Notes under the pieces: model-generated | The model's input: only the letters and a program-made list of their open reading frames with translations | Database searches by the model: none | Told to the model about the DNA's origin: nothing | Part shown: positions 10,019-18,555 of the stretch, piece by piece | How the letters are laid out: every line of letters starts with the position of its first letter | Numbering within the stretch: the first letter of the stretch is position 1 | Translations under genes and position numbers: made by a program | Assembly (NCBI RefSeq): GCF_030403505.1 | Contig: NZ_JAUEMJ010000010.1 | Coordinates: 124,001-188,000, forward strand | Length of the DNA: 64,000 nt | Source of the DNA: Glycomyces tritici | GTDB lineage: Bacteria > Actinomycetota > Actinomycetes > Mycobacteriales > Micromonosporaceae | Direction: 5' to 3'

Positions 10019-11584
10019 GTGAGCGCCACCGCAGTCCGGCCCGAGCAGCCGCCCGCCGCCTGGCGGCCGACGCCGCTCCCCGGCCCCCTCCCCGCCGTCC
10101 GGGCCCGCCTCTCCAGCGCCGTCCCGGACGACCGCCGCCGCGCCCTCTGGGTGACCCTCGTGGTCACCGGGATCGCCGCCGTGCTGCGCCTGATCGGCCT
10201 GGACCACCCCAAGGGCCTGATCTTCGACGAGGTCTACTACGCGCAGGACGCGCACTCGATGCTGCGCCACGGCGTCGAATGGGACCCGGGCTCGGACGGC
10301 TCCGCGTACGTCGCGCACCCGCCGTTCGGCAAGTGGCTCATCGGCCTCGGTGAATGGGCGTTCGGCTACGACGAGATCGGGTGGCGCATCGCCGCCGCGT
10401 TCGCCGGGATCATCGGCGTCGCGATCCTCATCCGCCTCATGCGCCGCCTCACCGGCTCGACCCTCCTCGGCGGCACCGCGGGCCTGCTCCTCGCCGTCGA
10501 AGGCAGCCACCTCGTGCTCTCCCGCACGTCCCTGCTCGACATCTTCATCGCCACACTGCTGCTCGCCGCCATGTACTGCCTGGTGCGCGACCGCGACTGG
10601 CGCCGCGCGAAGTGGCTCGCCGCGATCGAGGACGGCCTCGACGTGCTCCGCCGCCGGCCCCGCCTCGGCCTGCCGTGGTGGCGGATCACGTGCGCGGTGC
10701 TCCTCGGACTCGCCATGGGCACCAAGTGGAGTGCGCTGTGGTACATCATCGCGGCCATCCTCCTGTTCATCGTGTGGGACTGGCGGCTGCGCGTGGACGT
10801 GGGCGCCCGCAAGCCCTTCCGCGACACGCTCATCTACGAGTTCGGGCAGAACCTGTGGTTCGGGCTCCTCGCGGTCGGCGTGTACACGGCCTCGTGGACC
10901 GGCTGGTTCCTCAATGACACCGGCTCGTACCGGCACTGGCTCGCCGACCAGGGCAAGAGCGAGCCGCCCGTCATCGGCGCGCTCGTCAACTGGATGCAGT
11001 ACCACTTCAGCGTCCTGAACTTCCACGAGACGCTGGACTCCGAGCACGCCTACCAGTCGTGGCCGTGGCAGTGGCTGTTCGACCTGCGGCCGGTGGTCTT
11101 CTACTGGAGCTCCGACGTCGACTGCGGCACGAACGACTGCGCCGGCGAGGTGCTGCTGCTGGGCACCCCGCTGCTGTGGTGGACGTTCGTGCCGGCGACC
11201 CTCGCGCTCCTGGTGTGGGCGCTGCACCGGCGCGACTGGCGCGCCTGGTTCCTCCTCGCCGGCCTCGGCGCGGGCATCGCCCCGTGGTTCTTCTACCCCG
11301 AGCGGACGATGTTCTTCTTCTACTCGGCCCCGGCCGTCCCGTTCTTCATCGGCGCGGTCACCTGGTGCCTGGGGCTGATCATCGGACGCAGCGACCGCCG
11401 CCGGCGCGGCCTGGACGTCCCGTCCCTCGGCTCCCCGGAGCGGCGCCTCACGGGCGCGCTCATCGCCGGGGCGTTCGTGGCCGTCGTCGTCCTCTGCTTC
11501 GCCTATTTCTGGCCGATCTACGTCGGCGAGCCCATCCCCCGCGACGACTGGCACGCCCGCATGTGGCTCGACTCCTGGATCTGA
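10019..11584 (+). CDS. pmt: Dolichyl-/polyprenyl-phosphate-mannose--protein mannosyltransferase
   Basis: A GT39-type integral membrane enzyme of 521 residues that transfers mannose from a polyprenyl-phosphate carrier to Ser/Thr of exported proteins. A cytoplasmic Pro-rich tail of about 40 residues precedes the first helix. The first loop has the catalytic acidic motif FDEVYYAQDAHSML, followed by HPPFGKWLI and SRTSLLDIF. About ten further helices follow, and the C-terminal half contains an extracytoplasmic MIR-less region. GTG 10019 is preferred because it follows the -10 box TAGACT. An upstream in-frame start would run through the palindromic repeat. In mycobacteria the homologue is Rv1002c, near metG and tatD, as here. 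Confidence 0.92.
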   Translation: MSATAVRPEQPPAAWRPTPLPGPLPAVRARLSSAVPDDRRRALWVTLVVTGIAAVLRLIGLDHPKGLIFDEVYYAQDAHSMLRHGVEWDPGSDGSAYVAHPPFGKWLIGLGEWAFGYDEIGWRIAAAFAGIIGVAILIRLMRRLTGSTLLGGTAGLLLAVEGSHLVLSRTSLLDIFIATLLLAAMYCLVRDRDWRRAKWLAAIEDGLDVLRRRPRLGLPWWRITCAVLLGLAMGTKWSALWYIIAAILLFIVWDWRLRVDVGARKPFRDTLIYEFGQNLWFGLLAVGVYTASWTGWFLNDTGSYRHWLADQGKSEPPVIGALVNWMQYHFSVLNFHETLDSEHAYQSWPWQWLFDLRPVVFYWSSDVDCGTNDCAGEVLLLGTPLLWWTFVPATLALLVWALHRRDWRAWFLLAGLGAGIAPWFFYPERTMFFFYSAPAVPFFIGAVTWCLGLIIGRSDRRRRGLDVPSLGSPERRLTGALIAGAFVAVVVLCFAYFWPIYVGEPIPRDDWHARMWLDSWI

Positions 11585-11662
11585 CCGCTTCCCGGGCGAG
11601 ACCGGGCCCACACGCCGCCCTTGCGGGGCCCTGCCGCCGCTGTGCTAACCTTGTCGCCGCAA

Positions 11663-11738
11663 GGGGCTTTGGCGCAGTTGGTAGCGCGTTTCGTTCGCAA
11701 TGAAAAGGTCAGGGGTTCGAATCCCCTAAGCTCCACCA
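11663..11738 (+). tRNA. tRNA-Ala (anticodon CGC)
   Basis: A 76-nt cloverleaf with encoded CCA. The acceptor arms are GGGGCTT and AAGCTCC, giving the G3-U70 wobble pair that identifies alanine tRNAs. The anticodon loop TTCGCAA contains CGC, reading codon GCG. The T arm is AGGGG-TTCGAAT-CCCCT. Confidence 0.97.
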
Positions 11739-11750
11739 GCAGGCAAGCAG

Positions 11751-11781
11751 AAGAAGGACCTTCGACTCGAAGGTCCTTCTT
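11751..11781. terminator. Intrinsic terminator after tRNA-Ala
   Basis: A 14-bp perfect stem (AAGAAGGACCTTCG and complement) has a 3-nt loop and is followed by a T/C-rich tail. It also lies at the 3' end of the convergent xyloglucanase gene. Confidence 0.88.
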
Positions 11782-11823
11782 CTTTTCCTATACGGCTTGA
11801 TGCCGCCGGTCTTCTCGGAGCGA

Positions 11824-14196
11824 TCAGCCGATGTCGCCGTAGATCAGGCCGCGGCCGTTCGTGGCGATGTAGACCCGGCCGTAGACGTCCGGGTCGCCGG
11901 AGACGGCTTTGCCGGTCCAGCCCCACTGGTGGGCGTCGTCGTTGATCCGGTGCCAGGTGCGGCCCTCGTCGGTCGAGCGCCAGATGCCGCGGACGCCGCC
12001 GGCCTTCGCCGAGGCGTAGACCGCCGGGTAGCCGTGCCGGGTGCGGCTCCTGCCGAAGCCGACCGCGTCGGCCTCCTCGAAGTCGCGCACGCGCCGCCAG
12101 CTCCGGCCGGCGTCGACCGAGCGCCACATGCCGTACGTCTTGCCGGGCTCGCCGCCAGCGAGCCACAGGTGCTTCGCCTTGCCGGGGACCGCGCGGAGGT
12201 CCACGGGCCCTTCGGAAGGCAGGCCGGTCGCCGCCGTCGCGGCGAAGGCCCGGCCGCCGTTCGCGCTGGCGTAGCAGACGCCCGCGGCGAAGGCGTACAG
12301 GCGGTTCGGGTCGGCCCTGTCGGACCGCACGAGTGCTCCGGCGGGGAGCCCCTCGACGGGAGTCCAGGTCTGGCCGAGGTCGGTGCTCCACACCGGTGCG
12401 GTCGTCCCGTCCCCCGGGGACCAGACGATCACCGAGCCGTCGGCGCTCACCGCCACGGTTCCCGCGTTGGCGCCGCCCGCGACGCCGTCGAGGCGCTTCG
12501 TGGTCAGCCAGGTCGCGCCGCGGTCGAGGGAGACGCCCACGTGCCCGTCGACGTCGCCTTCGACGTCGCCGGTGCCGACGACGACATCGGGGTGCAGGCC
12601 GGCGAAGTCGAGGCTGCGGCCGGACGTCCAGTTCGGGCGGCGGATCATGACACCGGGCTGATCGAGGTCGGTCTGGACGAACCCGCCGAGGTCGCCCATC
12701 GCCGAGACGAGGGTGCCGCCGAGGGCGGCGATGTCCTGGACTGCGGTCTCCTCGATGCCCTGGACGCGGATGCCCACGTCGAACGGTTCGACCGGCAGCG
12801 CCACCTGGTGCCCGGCCGCGTCGTCCCAGCCGACCAGCGGGCCCTGCGCGTCCCAGGCGGTCAGCTGCTCGGTACCCCAGATGGTCCCGCCGATCCACAT
12901 GATCCGGTCGGAGTCGTGCGGGTCGATCGAGAGGGCGTCGATCATCCAGCCGTGCTTGATCGCGTAGGCCGGGCCGTCGTCGGTCTTGCCGAAGGTCAGC
13001 CACTCGCTTCCGGTGGGGTCCAGGGTGAACCGGTCGGTGCGCTCCGGCGGCCACGACCAGTTCGCGTCCCACGCGTAGTCCCAGCTGGTCTGCCAGGTGG
13101 CGCCGGAGTCGGTGGAGCGGAACAGGATCTCGTCGGGGTACCAGTGGTTCTCGGTCGCCGCCATGAGGGTGCCGGGGCGCTGCCGGTCGACGGTGAGGCC
13201 GCCGAATCCCGGGATGGCGCCGAGCGGGTCGTACGCGGGGGTGACGTCGGTCCACTCGCCGGTGGCCAGCGCCAGGCGCTGGATCGCGCCGCCCCTGCCC
13301 GTGGCGGGCGGGCCGTTGTAGGGGCCGGGGTCCCAGCTGGTGACGATGAAGAGGTGGCCGTGCTCGTGGTCGATCGCGGCCTGCTTGGGGATGGTGCGGT
13401 TGCCGTCGGCGGCGCCGAGGGCTGCGGCCGCGCCGGGGACGGGCTGCCAGGTCCGGCCGCGGTCGGCGGAGACGTACAGCGGGTCGGCCGGGTCGGCGAC
13501 GCCGACGAAGATCCGGCCGTCGGCGGCGAACTCGACCCAGATGACGCCCTGGTCGTCGCCGGAGTAGGGGTCGCCGGGGGTGACGACGAAGTTCCCGGGG
13601 TTGGGGAAGTCGGCGACCTCGGACCAGGTGCGGCCGTGGTCGATCGAGCGCCACAGCCCGTTCCCGTTCGGCGCTCCCAAGTAGACGGTCGCGTTGTCGT
13701 GCGGGTCGACCGCGAGGCGTTCGCCCATGCCGCGGCCGGGCATGTTGCCGCCCTGCTTGAACGGCAGTTCGGCCGCGCCCCAGGTCGCCCCGTAGTCGTC
13801 GGAGTAGAGGACCGCGCCGGAGGTCGGGTCCCAGTCGTTTGTGTAGGTCCCGGCGGCGGCGTAGACGCGGTTGGGTTCGACCGGGTCGGTGGCGACCGAG
13901 ACGATGCCGGTCCAGCCCCATTGGTCCCAGCCGATCCAGTCCAGCAGCGGCTTCCAGGTCTGTGTCGGCTCCTGCCAGCGGTAGAGGCCGCCGATGTCGG
14001 TGCGGGCGTAGATGAGATCGGCCTCGGTCTCGTTGAAGACGATGCCGGGGACCCAGCCGCCGCCGTTGACGACCGCGTTGCGCCAGGTGTAGGCGTCTTC
14101 GCAGCGGCCGGAGGCTTCGGCTTGGGCGCCAGTGGGAACGGCGGCGGCCGCGACAGCGGCGGCGCCGAGTGAAGCGGCGAGGGTGCGTCGTCGCAC
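11824..14196 (-). CDS. Secreted GH74-type xyloglucanase (BNR/Asp-box beta-propeller)
   Basis: A 790-residue exported glycoside hydrolase. A signal peptide with twin Arg residues (MRRRTLAASLGAAAVAAAAVPTGAQA) precedes the enzyme. The N-terminal sequence NAVVNGGGWVPGIVF followed by ARTDIGGLYRW is characteristic of GH74 endo-xyloglucanases, where the Asp in DIGG is catalytic. At least eight Asp-box repeats (DDYGATW, DHGRTW, DRGRTW, DSGATW, DRGATW, DLGQTW, DAGRSW, DEGRTW) mark the two seven-bladed propellers. No carbohydrate-binding module is attached, unlike many actinobacterial xyloglucanases. It has its own transcription unit. Start is GTG 14196. Confidence 0.9.
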   Translation of the reverse strand: MRRRTLAASLGAAAVAAAAVPTGAQAEASGRCEDAYTWRNAVVNGGGWVPGIVFNETEADLIYARTDIGGLYRWQEPTQTWKPLLDWIGWDQWGWTGIVSVATDPVEPNRVYAAAGTYTNDWDPTSGAVLYSDDYGATWGAAELPFKQGGNMPGRGMGERLAVDPHDNATVYLGAPNGNGLWRSIDHGRTWSEVADFPNPGNFVVTPGDPYSGDDQGVIWVEFAADGRIFVGVADPADPLYVSADRGRTWQPVPGAAAALGAADGNRTIPKQAAIDHEHGHLFIVTSWDPGPYNGPPATGRGGAIQRLALATGEWTDVTPAYDPLGAIPGFGGLTVDRQRPGTLMAATENHWYPDEILFRSTDSGATWQTSWDYAWDANWSWPPERTDRFTLDPTGSEWLTFGKTDDGPAYAIKHGWMIDALSIDPHDSDRIMWIGGTIWGTEQLTAWDAQGPLVGWDDAAGHQVALPVEPFDVGIRVQGIEETAVQDIAALGGTLVSAMGDLGGFVQTDLDQPGVMIRRPNWTSGRSLDFAGLHPDVVVGTGDVEGDVDGHVGVSLDRGATWLTTKRLDGVAGGANAGTVAVSADGSVIVWSPGDGTTAPVWSTDLGQTWTPVEGLPAGALVRSDRADPNRLYAFAAGVCYASANGGRAFAATAATGLPSEGPVDLRAVPGKAKHLWLAGGEPGKTYGMWRSVDAGRSWRRVRDFEEADAVGFGRSRTRHGYPAVYASAKAGGVRGIWRSTDEGRTWHRINDDAHQWGWTGKAVSGDPDVYGRVYIATNGRGLIYGDIG

Positions 14197-14328
14197 GGGT
14201 GCTCCAAAGGGGTGAAGGGGTATTCGAGGACATAGTTTGTTTTGGGGCCCAACATAACAAGTCGCTCCTTTCTGGGCAAGGGGCGCGATCGCGCCGGCAC
14301 TCTTGTCGGGCGCCGATCGGCCGCCCGG

Positions 14329-16851
14329 TCAGGCGTCGAGGGCCGCGAGCTTGCCCTGGACCTCGGCGGCGCTGACGTGCTCGAGGTCGGCGAGGATGAC
14401 CGACGCCTCCCGCCAGGCCGCACGGGCCGCGTCCGGATCGCCTGCGGAGCGGTGGAGATCGCCCAGGGCCGCGAGGGTCTCGCCTTCGTTCAGGCGCTCG
14501 CGGAGCTCCCGGTGGCGGTCGAGGGCCCGCTGGTAGTGGAAGCGCGCCTGCTCGAAGTCGCCGAGCCGGTGGTGGACCAGGCCGAGGCTGTCCCAGACGT
14601 GGGCCTCCAACGGCAGGCGGAACCCGGCGTCGAGCCCCTGGCACGCATCGGCCGACCGCTCGCAGTAGCCGAGCGCCTCGGTGTACCGGCCGAGCTCGGC
14701 GAGGTAGCAGCCGACCGCGTTCAGCCCGCGGGCGACGCCCACCCCGCTGCCCGCGGCCTCGAACAGCTTCAGGAACCGCCAGGCGTGGTCGAGCGCCTCG
14801 GCGTGGTCCCCCTGCTGCCCGGCGAGGATCGCCAGGCCGTTGTACGTCGCCGCCTGCCCCACCAGGTCGCCCGCCCGGCCGGAGAGCTTCAGCGCCCGCA
14901 TCAGATGCGCGCGGCTGTCCGCGAACCGCCCGAGCCGGGTGTCGCTCCAGGCCAGCAGGCGGTGCGAGTGCGCCTGCGCGACCGGCTCGTCCAGCCGCTC
15001 CGCCGCGCCCAGTGCGGCGCGCTGGAGTGCGATCTGGGTGCGCAGGTGCCCGCGCCCGGAGAAGAACCCGAACAGCGCCCACGCCGACTGCCAGACCTGG
15101 ACGTCGAACGCTCCGGGCGGCTGGTGCAGCGCGGTCGCGGTCATGCCCGGGTGCTCGGCCTCGAACCACGCCATCGCCGCCTCCCGCTCGGCGAAGGCCT
15201 CGGGGGCGGCGCCCTCGCTCGGTTCGCCGAGCGGCAGCGCCAGTTCGTGCGTGCTCGGCTGGATCAGGACGGCGGCGGGGTACGCGGTGTGCACGTAATG
15301 GTCGAGCAGCCGCCGCATCGCCGCCCGGCGCTCGGCCCCGGTGTCGGTGCGGGCCGCCAGGGCCGCGGCGTGGTCGCGCAGGAGGTCGTGGAAGGAGCAG
15401 CGGGCCCGGGCGTCCTCGGCGAGCAGGTTCGCCCGAGTCAGCTCCATCAGCGCGGCCCGCGTGTCGGCGGCGCCCAGACCGGTGAGGGCGGCGGCCTGGG
15501 CGGCGGTGACGTCCGGGCCCGGGTGCAGGCCGAGCAGCCGGTAGGTCCGCCGGGCCGCGGCGGAGAGCTGAAGGTAGGACCGGTCCATGACCGCGGCGAC
15601 CGACGTGGACGGGTCGTTCGGCCCCACGGTCAAGTGGCCGAGGCGGTCGCCGGCGAGGGCCCGGGCGTACGCGCCGATCGCGGTCGAACGCGCATGGTGG
15701 TTGAGGTAGTCGGCCGCCGCGATCTGGATCGCCAGCGGCAGCCGCCCGCAGGCCGCGGTGAACGCGGCGATCTCCTCCTCTCCGGCGCCCTTGACGGTCA
15801 ATCGCCCCAGCAGGTTCCGCACCAGCGACGCGGCTTCGGCCTCGATGAGGGCGTCCAGCGCCACGGTGACGACGCCGGCGTGGGTGACGCGCAGCCCGTC
15901 GAGCCGGTTGCGGCTGGTGATGACGACCAGGCAGCCCTCCTCGGCGGGCAGCAGCGGGCGCACCTGCGGTTCGGCGCGGGCGTTGTCGAGCACGATCAGC
16001 AGCCGCTTGCCCCGCAGCGACTCCCGGTACTGCGCGGCGAGCGCGTCGGGCGCGGTCGGCACCGCCCGCGGATCGACGCCGAGCTGCTCCAGCAGGCCGG
16101 TCAGCGCCTGCTCGGGGCTGGTGGGCGGGACGTCGGCGAAGCCGTTCAGATTGAGGTACAGGCACCCGTCGGTGAACCGCGCCCTGACGGCCCGGCTGCG
16201 CGCCCAGTGCACGGCCAGCGCGGTCTTGCCGACCCCGCCGATGCCGGTGAGGGCCGCGATGACCGCCGCCCGGCCGCGCTGGTGCTCGCGCAGCAGCCGG
16301 TCGAGGCGCCGCAGCTCCTCGTTCCGGCCGGTGAAGGCCCGGTCGCCGGCGGGCAGGCCGCGGTCCGGCCAGTCCGCGGACGGGCCGGCCGCGTGCAGGG
16401 AGGTGCCGGTCAGGCGCCGCCGGACCTCGTCCAGCTGCACCCGCTCGCGCAGGCTCAACCCCAGGCGCGGGTTGCTGAGCACCAGGTCGAACCGGTCGGG
16501 CTCGTCCCCGGTCGGCGGGCGCGGCAGGTGCTCGCCCCGGATCCAGTAGTAGATCGTGACCCGGCTGACGTGCGCGGTGGTCTCCGCGATCTGCCGCACG
16601 GTGCAGCCGGAGTCGATGATGCGGGCCCGCAGCCAGGCGCCGAGCTTCGCGGGGGTGTCGAGGTGGGCGAACTCGCCGCCCCCGTCCTCCGGGCGGCGGC
16701 CCGCCAGCCAGGAGCGGACGGTCGCCTCGCTCACGCCGAGGTCGCGCGCGACCTCCGCGACGGACTGCCCCGGGTCCGCGAGGTGGACGGACAGCCACGA
16801 AGCGAGCTTGGCGACGGTGTCGGGGCCGAGGGGGCGCGGACTCGCGGTCAC
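14329..16851 (-). CDS. STAND-type regulator: tandem HTH, NB-ARC ATPase, TPR repeats
   Basis: An 840-residue signal-transduction ATPase related to the AfsR/NB-ARC group, but without a SARP winged-helix domain. Two helix-turn-helix segments come first: residues about 30-51 (SVAEVARDLGVSEATVRSWL) and about 82-105 (TVRQIAETTAHVSRVTIYYWI). The NB-ARC domain has Walker A GIGGVGKT near residue 204, Walker B RLLIVLDNA and the GLPLA-like CGRLPLAIQIA motif. From about residue 550 there is a TPR array ending at the C-terminus. It likely binds DNA and switches on ATP and ligand binding by the TPRs. It is divergent from an MFS exporter and a 14-codon ORF. Start is GTG 16851. Confidence 0.85.
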   Translation of the reverse strand: MTASPRPLGPDTVAKLASWLSVHLADPGQSVAEVARDLGVSEATVRSWLAGRRPEDGGGEFAHLDTPAKLGAWLRARIIDSGCTVRQIAETTAHVSRVTIYYWIRGEHLPRPPTGDEPDRFDLVLSNPRLGLSLRERVQLDEVRRRLTGTSLHAAGPSADWPDRGLPAGDRAFTGRNEELRRLDRLLREHQRGRAAVIAALTGIGGVGKTALAVHWARSRAVRARFTDGCLYLNLNGFADVPPTSPEQALTGLLEQLGVDPRAVPTAPDALAAQYRESLRGKRLLIVLDNARAEPQVRPLLPAEEGCLVVITSRNRLDGLRVTHAGVVTVALDALIEAEAASLVRNLLGRLTVKGAGEEEIAAFTAACGRLPLAIQIAAADYLNHHARSTAIGAYARALAGDRLGHLTVGPNDPSTSVAAVMDRSYLQLSAAARRTYRLLGLHPGPDVTAAQAAALTGLGAADTRAALMELTRANLLAEDARARCSFHDLLRDHAAALAARTDTGAERRAAMRRLLDHYVHTAYPAAVLIQPSTHELALPLGEPSEGAAPEAFAEREAAMAWFEAEHPGMTATALHQPPGAFDVQVWQSAWALFGFFSGRGHLRTQIALQRAALGAAERLDEPVAQAHSHRLLAWSDTRLGRFADSRAHLMRALKLSGRAGDLVGQAATYNGLAILAGQQGDHAEALDHAWRFLKLFEAAGSGVGVARGLNAVGCYLAELGRYTEALGYCERSADACQGLDAGFRLPLEAHVWDSLGLVHHRLGDFEQARFHYQRALDRHRELRERLNEGETLAALGDLHRSAGDPDAARAAWREASVILADLEHVSAAEVQGKLAALDA

Positions 16852-16890
16852 GGCAGGGTGCCTCCGCTGGAATGGGCGGCGTCAGGGCTC

Positions 16891-16909
16891 AGTTCAACGT
16901 AGTTCAACG
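16891..16909. promoter_or_regulatory. Direct repeat AGTTCAACG, candidate operator of the STAND regulator
   Basis: AGTTCAACG occurs at 16891 and again at 16901, one helical turn apart, with a partial third copy (TCAACG) at 16921. It lies 40-60 bp before the regulator start and in the divergent region shared with the MFS gene. Confidence 0.45.
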
Positions 16910-16977
16910 GACGCTTCTCGTCAACGGCCCCAGGGGATTGAATGGCGTAGCCCGCAGCAGCCGGGCGATCAGAAAGT

Positions 16978-16996
16978 CCCTAAAGGACACTTAGGG
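16978..16996. promoter_or_regulatory. Palindrome CCCTAA-N7-TTAGGG before the MFS gene
   Basis: A perfect 6-bp inverted repeat with a 7-nt spacer lies 14 nt before ATG 17010, next to the ribosome site GGAAGGAG. Its position fits a repressor or activator site, or a small RNA hairpin, controlling the exporter. Confidence 0.45.
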
Positions 16997-17009
16997 TGGA
17001 AGGAGCGGG

Positions 17010-18278
17010 ATGGCAGAGCAGACGGCCCGGTTCCGGGACGTGTTCGCCGTCGGCGAGTTCCGGGTGCTGTGGATCGCCCAGACGCAATCGCGCATCGGCG
17101 ACCAGTTCGCGCGCGTCGCACTGGCGCTCCTCATCTTCGAGCGGACCTCCTCGGCCGTCCTCACCGCACTGGTCTACGCCTCGACGTACCTGCCGCCGCT
17201 GCTCACCGCCCCGCTGCTGGCCGGCCTGGCGGACCGCTACTCGCGCCGGACCGTGATGTGGGCCGTCGAACTCCTGCGCGCCGCGCTCATCGGCATCATG
17301 GCGATCCCGGCCGTACCGCTCCCGGCCCTCGCCGTCCTCGTGGTCGCCGCATCCTGCTTCGACCCGCTGTTCTCCGCCGCCCGCATCGCGACCCTTCCGA
17401 AAGTGCTGCCCGGCGGGCGCTACCAGGTCGGCATGAGCATCAGCAGCTCCACCGACGGCATCGCGCAGATCGCCGGATTCGCCCTGGGCGGCATCGTCGT
17501 GGCCGCCACCGGCAGCCCGCACCTGGTGCTGGCGATCGACGCCGTCTCGTTCCTGGTCTCCGCCGCGCTGCTGCGCTGGGGGCTGCGCCCCCACCTGCCC
17601 GCGTCCGAATCGGACGGGGCCGCTTCGCGCGCAGGCGGATTCGCGCTGGCCGGGATCAGGCTCGTGGCGGGGGACCGGCGCCTGATGGGCTTGGCCGCGC
17701 TGGTCTGGCTGTTCGGTCTCTTCGTGGTGCCCGAGGCGATGGCCGCACCGTACGCCGCGGAGCTCGGCCGGGGCGAGGCCGCGGTGGGGGTGCTGATGGC
17801 GGCGGACGTGGTGGGCATGGTGATCGGCGGGCTGCTGGTCGCCCGGCTCGGCTCGGGGCTGCGGCGGCGGTTGACGGTGCCGCTCGCGTTCGCCGCCGGG
17901 CTGCCGCTGGTCGCCACGCTGATCGCGCCGAACGTCGTGGTCACGGTCGCCTTGTGGGCGTTGTCGGGCCTGATGTCGAGCTATCTGGTGCTCGCGCAGG
18001 TGAGGTTCGTGCAGCTGGTGCCGGACGGGATGCGCGCCCGTGCCGTGGGCTTCGCCGCCGCGGGCCTCCAGACCGCCCAGGGCCTGGGGATGGTGATCGC
18101 CGGCGGTCTCGCCGAGGCGATGCCGCCGTCCGCGGCGATCGCGGTGTGCGGGGCCGCGGGCTCGCTGGGCGCGGTCGTCATCAGTCTCGCCTTCGGACTC
18201 GCCGGTGCGTCCGAGGCGGCAGATCCCGAGCGGTCCCCGGCTGCGGCCGGGGACCGGGCGGAACCGAGTCGAACGTGA
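17010..18278 (+). CDS. MFS transporter (efflux type)
   Basis: A 422-residue major facilitator with about 12 membrane helices. The loop 2-3 motif is GLADRYSRRTVMW, the usual MFS motif A region. The N-terminus RDVFAVGEFRVLWIAQTQSRIGDQFARVAL resembles MFS_3/enterobactin-exporter-type efflux proteins. Substrate is unknown. The ribosome site GGAAGGAG is well placed for ATG 17010. It is divergent from the STAND regulator, which suggests ligand-controlled export, and it is followed 13 nt later by a 14-codon ORF with an equally strong ribosome site. Confidence 0.88.
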   Translation: MAEQTARFRDVFAVGEFRVLWIAQTQSRIGDQFARVALALLIFERTSSAVLTALVYASTYLPPLLTAPLLAGLADRYSRRTVMWAVELLRAALIGIMAIPAVPLPALAVLVVAASCFDPLFSAARIATLPKVLPGGRYQVGMSISSSTDGIAQIAGFALGGIVVAATGSPHLVLAIDAVSFLVSAALLRWGLRPHLPASESDGAASRAGGFALAGIRLVAGDRRLMGLAALVWLFGLFVVPEAMAAPYAAELGRGEAAVGVLMAADVVGMVIGGLLVARLGSGLRRRLTVPLAFAAGLPLVATLIAPNVVVTVALWALSGLMSSYLVLAQVRFVQLVPDGMRARAVGFAAAGLQTAQGLGMVIAGGLAEAMPPSAAIAVCGAAGSLGAVVISLAFGLAGASEAADPERSPAAAGDRAEPSRT

Positions 18279-18291
18279 GAGAGGAGGAGCC

Positions 18292-18336
18292 ATGACGAAC
18301 AACAACCACGTCCAGAAGGACAGCGCTTGGCGTTAA
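18292..18336 (+). CDS. Candidate 14-aa peptide gene MTNNNHVQKDSAWR
   Basis: This ORF is far below normal size limits but has a textbook ribosome site (GAGAGGAGGAG) ending 2 nt before its ATG, and lies 13 nt behind the MFS exporter stop. The product, MTNNNHVQKDSAWR, is polar and not Arg/Ala/Gly-rich, unlike chance ORFs in this GC-rich DNA. Its codon choice (AAC, CAC, GTC, AAG, GAC) is typical of real genes here. It could be a signalling or RiPP-like peptide exported by the MFS protein and sensed by the STAND regulator, or simply a translated leader. I know of no family match, and function is inference. Confidence 0.5.
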   Translation: MTNNNHVQKDSAWR

Positions 18337-18465
18337 TGCGCTGCCCGCCATGGGGCGGGCGGACGGAACACGGCGGCGGCCGGGGCCGATCGGGCCCCGG
18401 TCCCGCGCCGGACGGCGGGAGGCCGGTGCGCGCACCGAAGAGGTCCGCGCACCGGCGTCGCAGCC

Positions 18466-18499
18466 GGACCGGGGCCGGGCCTGCGGGCCCGGTCCCGGC
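18466..18499 (-). terminator. Possible terminator hairpin of the sulfite-oxidase-like gene
   Basis: A GC-only imperfect inverted repeat (GGACCGGGGCCGGGCC, loop TGC, GGGCCCGGTCCCGGC) lies 60-90 bp beyond the minus-strand gene end. It lacks a clear U tract. The rest of 18337-18555 holds GC-rich sequence with short palindromes (for example CGGTGCGCGCACCG) and no gene I can support. Confidence 0.35.
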
Positions 18500-18555
18500 G
18501 CGTCTCGGCCGGTCGCTGCGGCGGCCGGCCGTTGCCGCGTGCGTTCGGTTGCGCC

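Noticed and set aside
11726..16798. A 1690-codon open frame on the minus strand spanning the xyloglucanase and STAND regulator genes
   Set aside because: It is Arg/Pro-rich shadow sequence in another frame of two well-supported genes and has no domain pattern.
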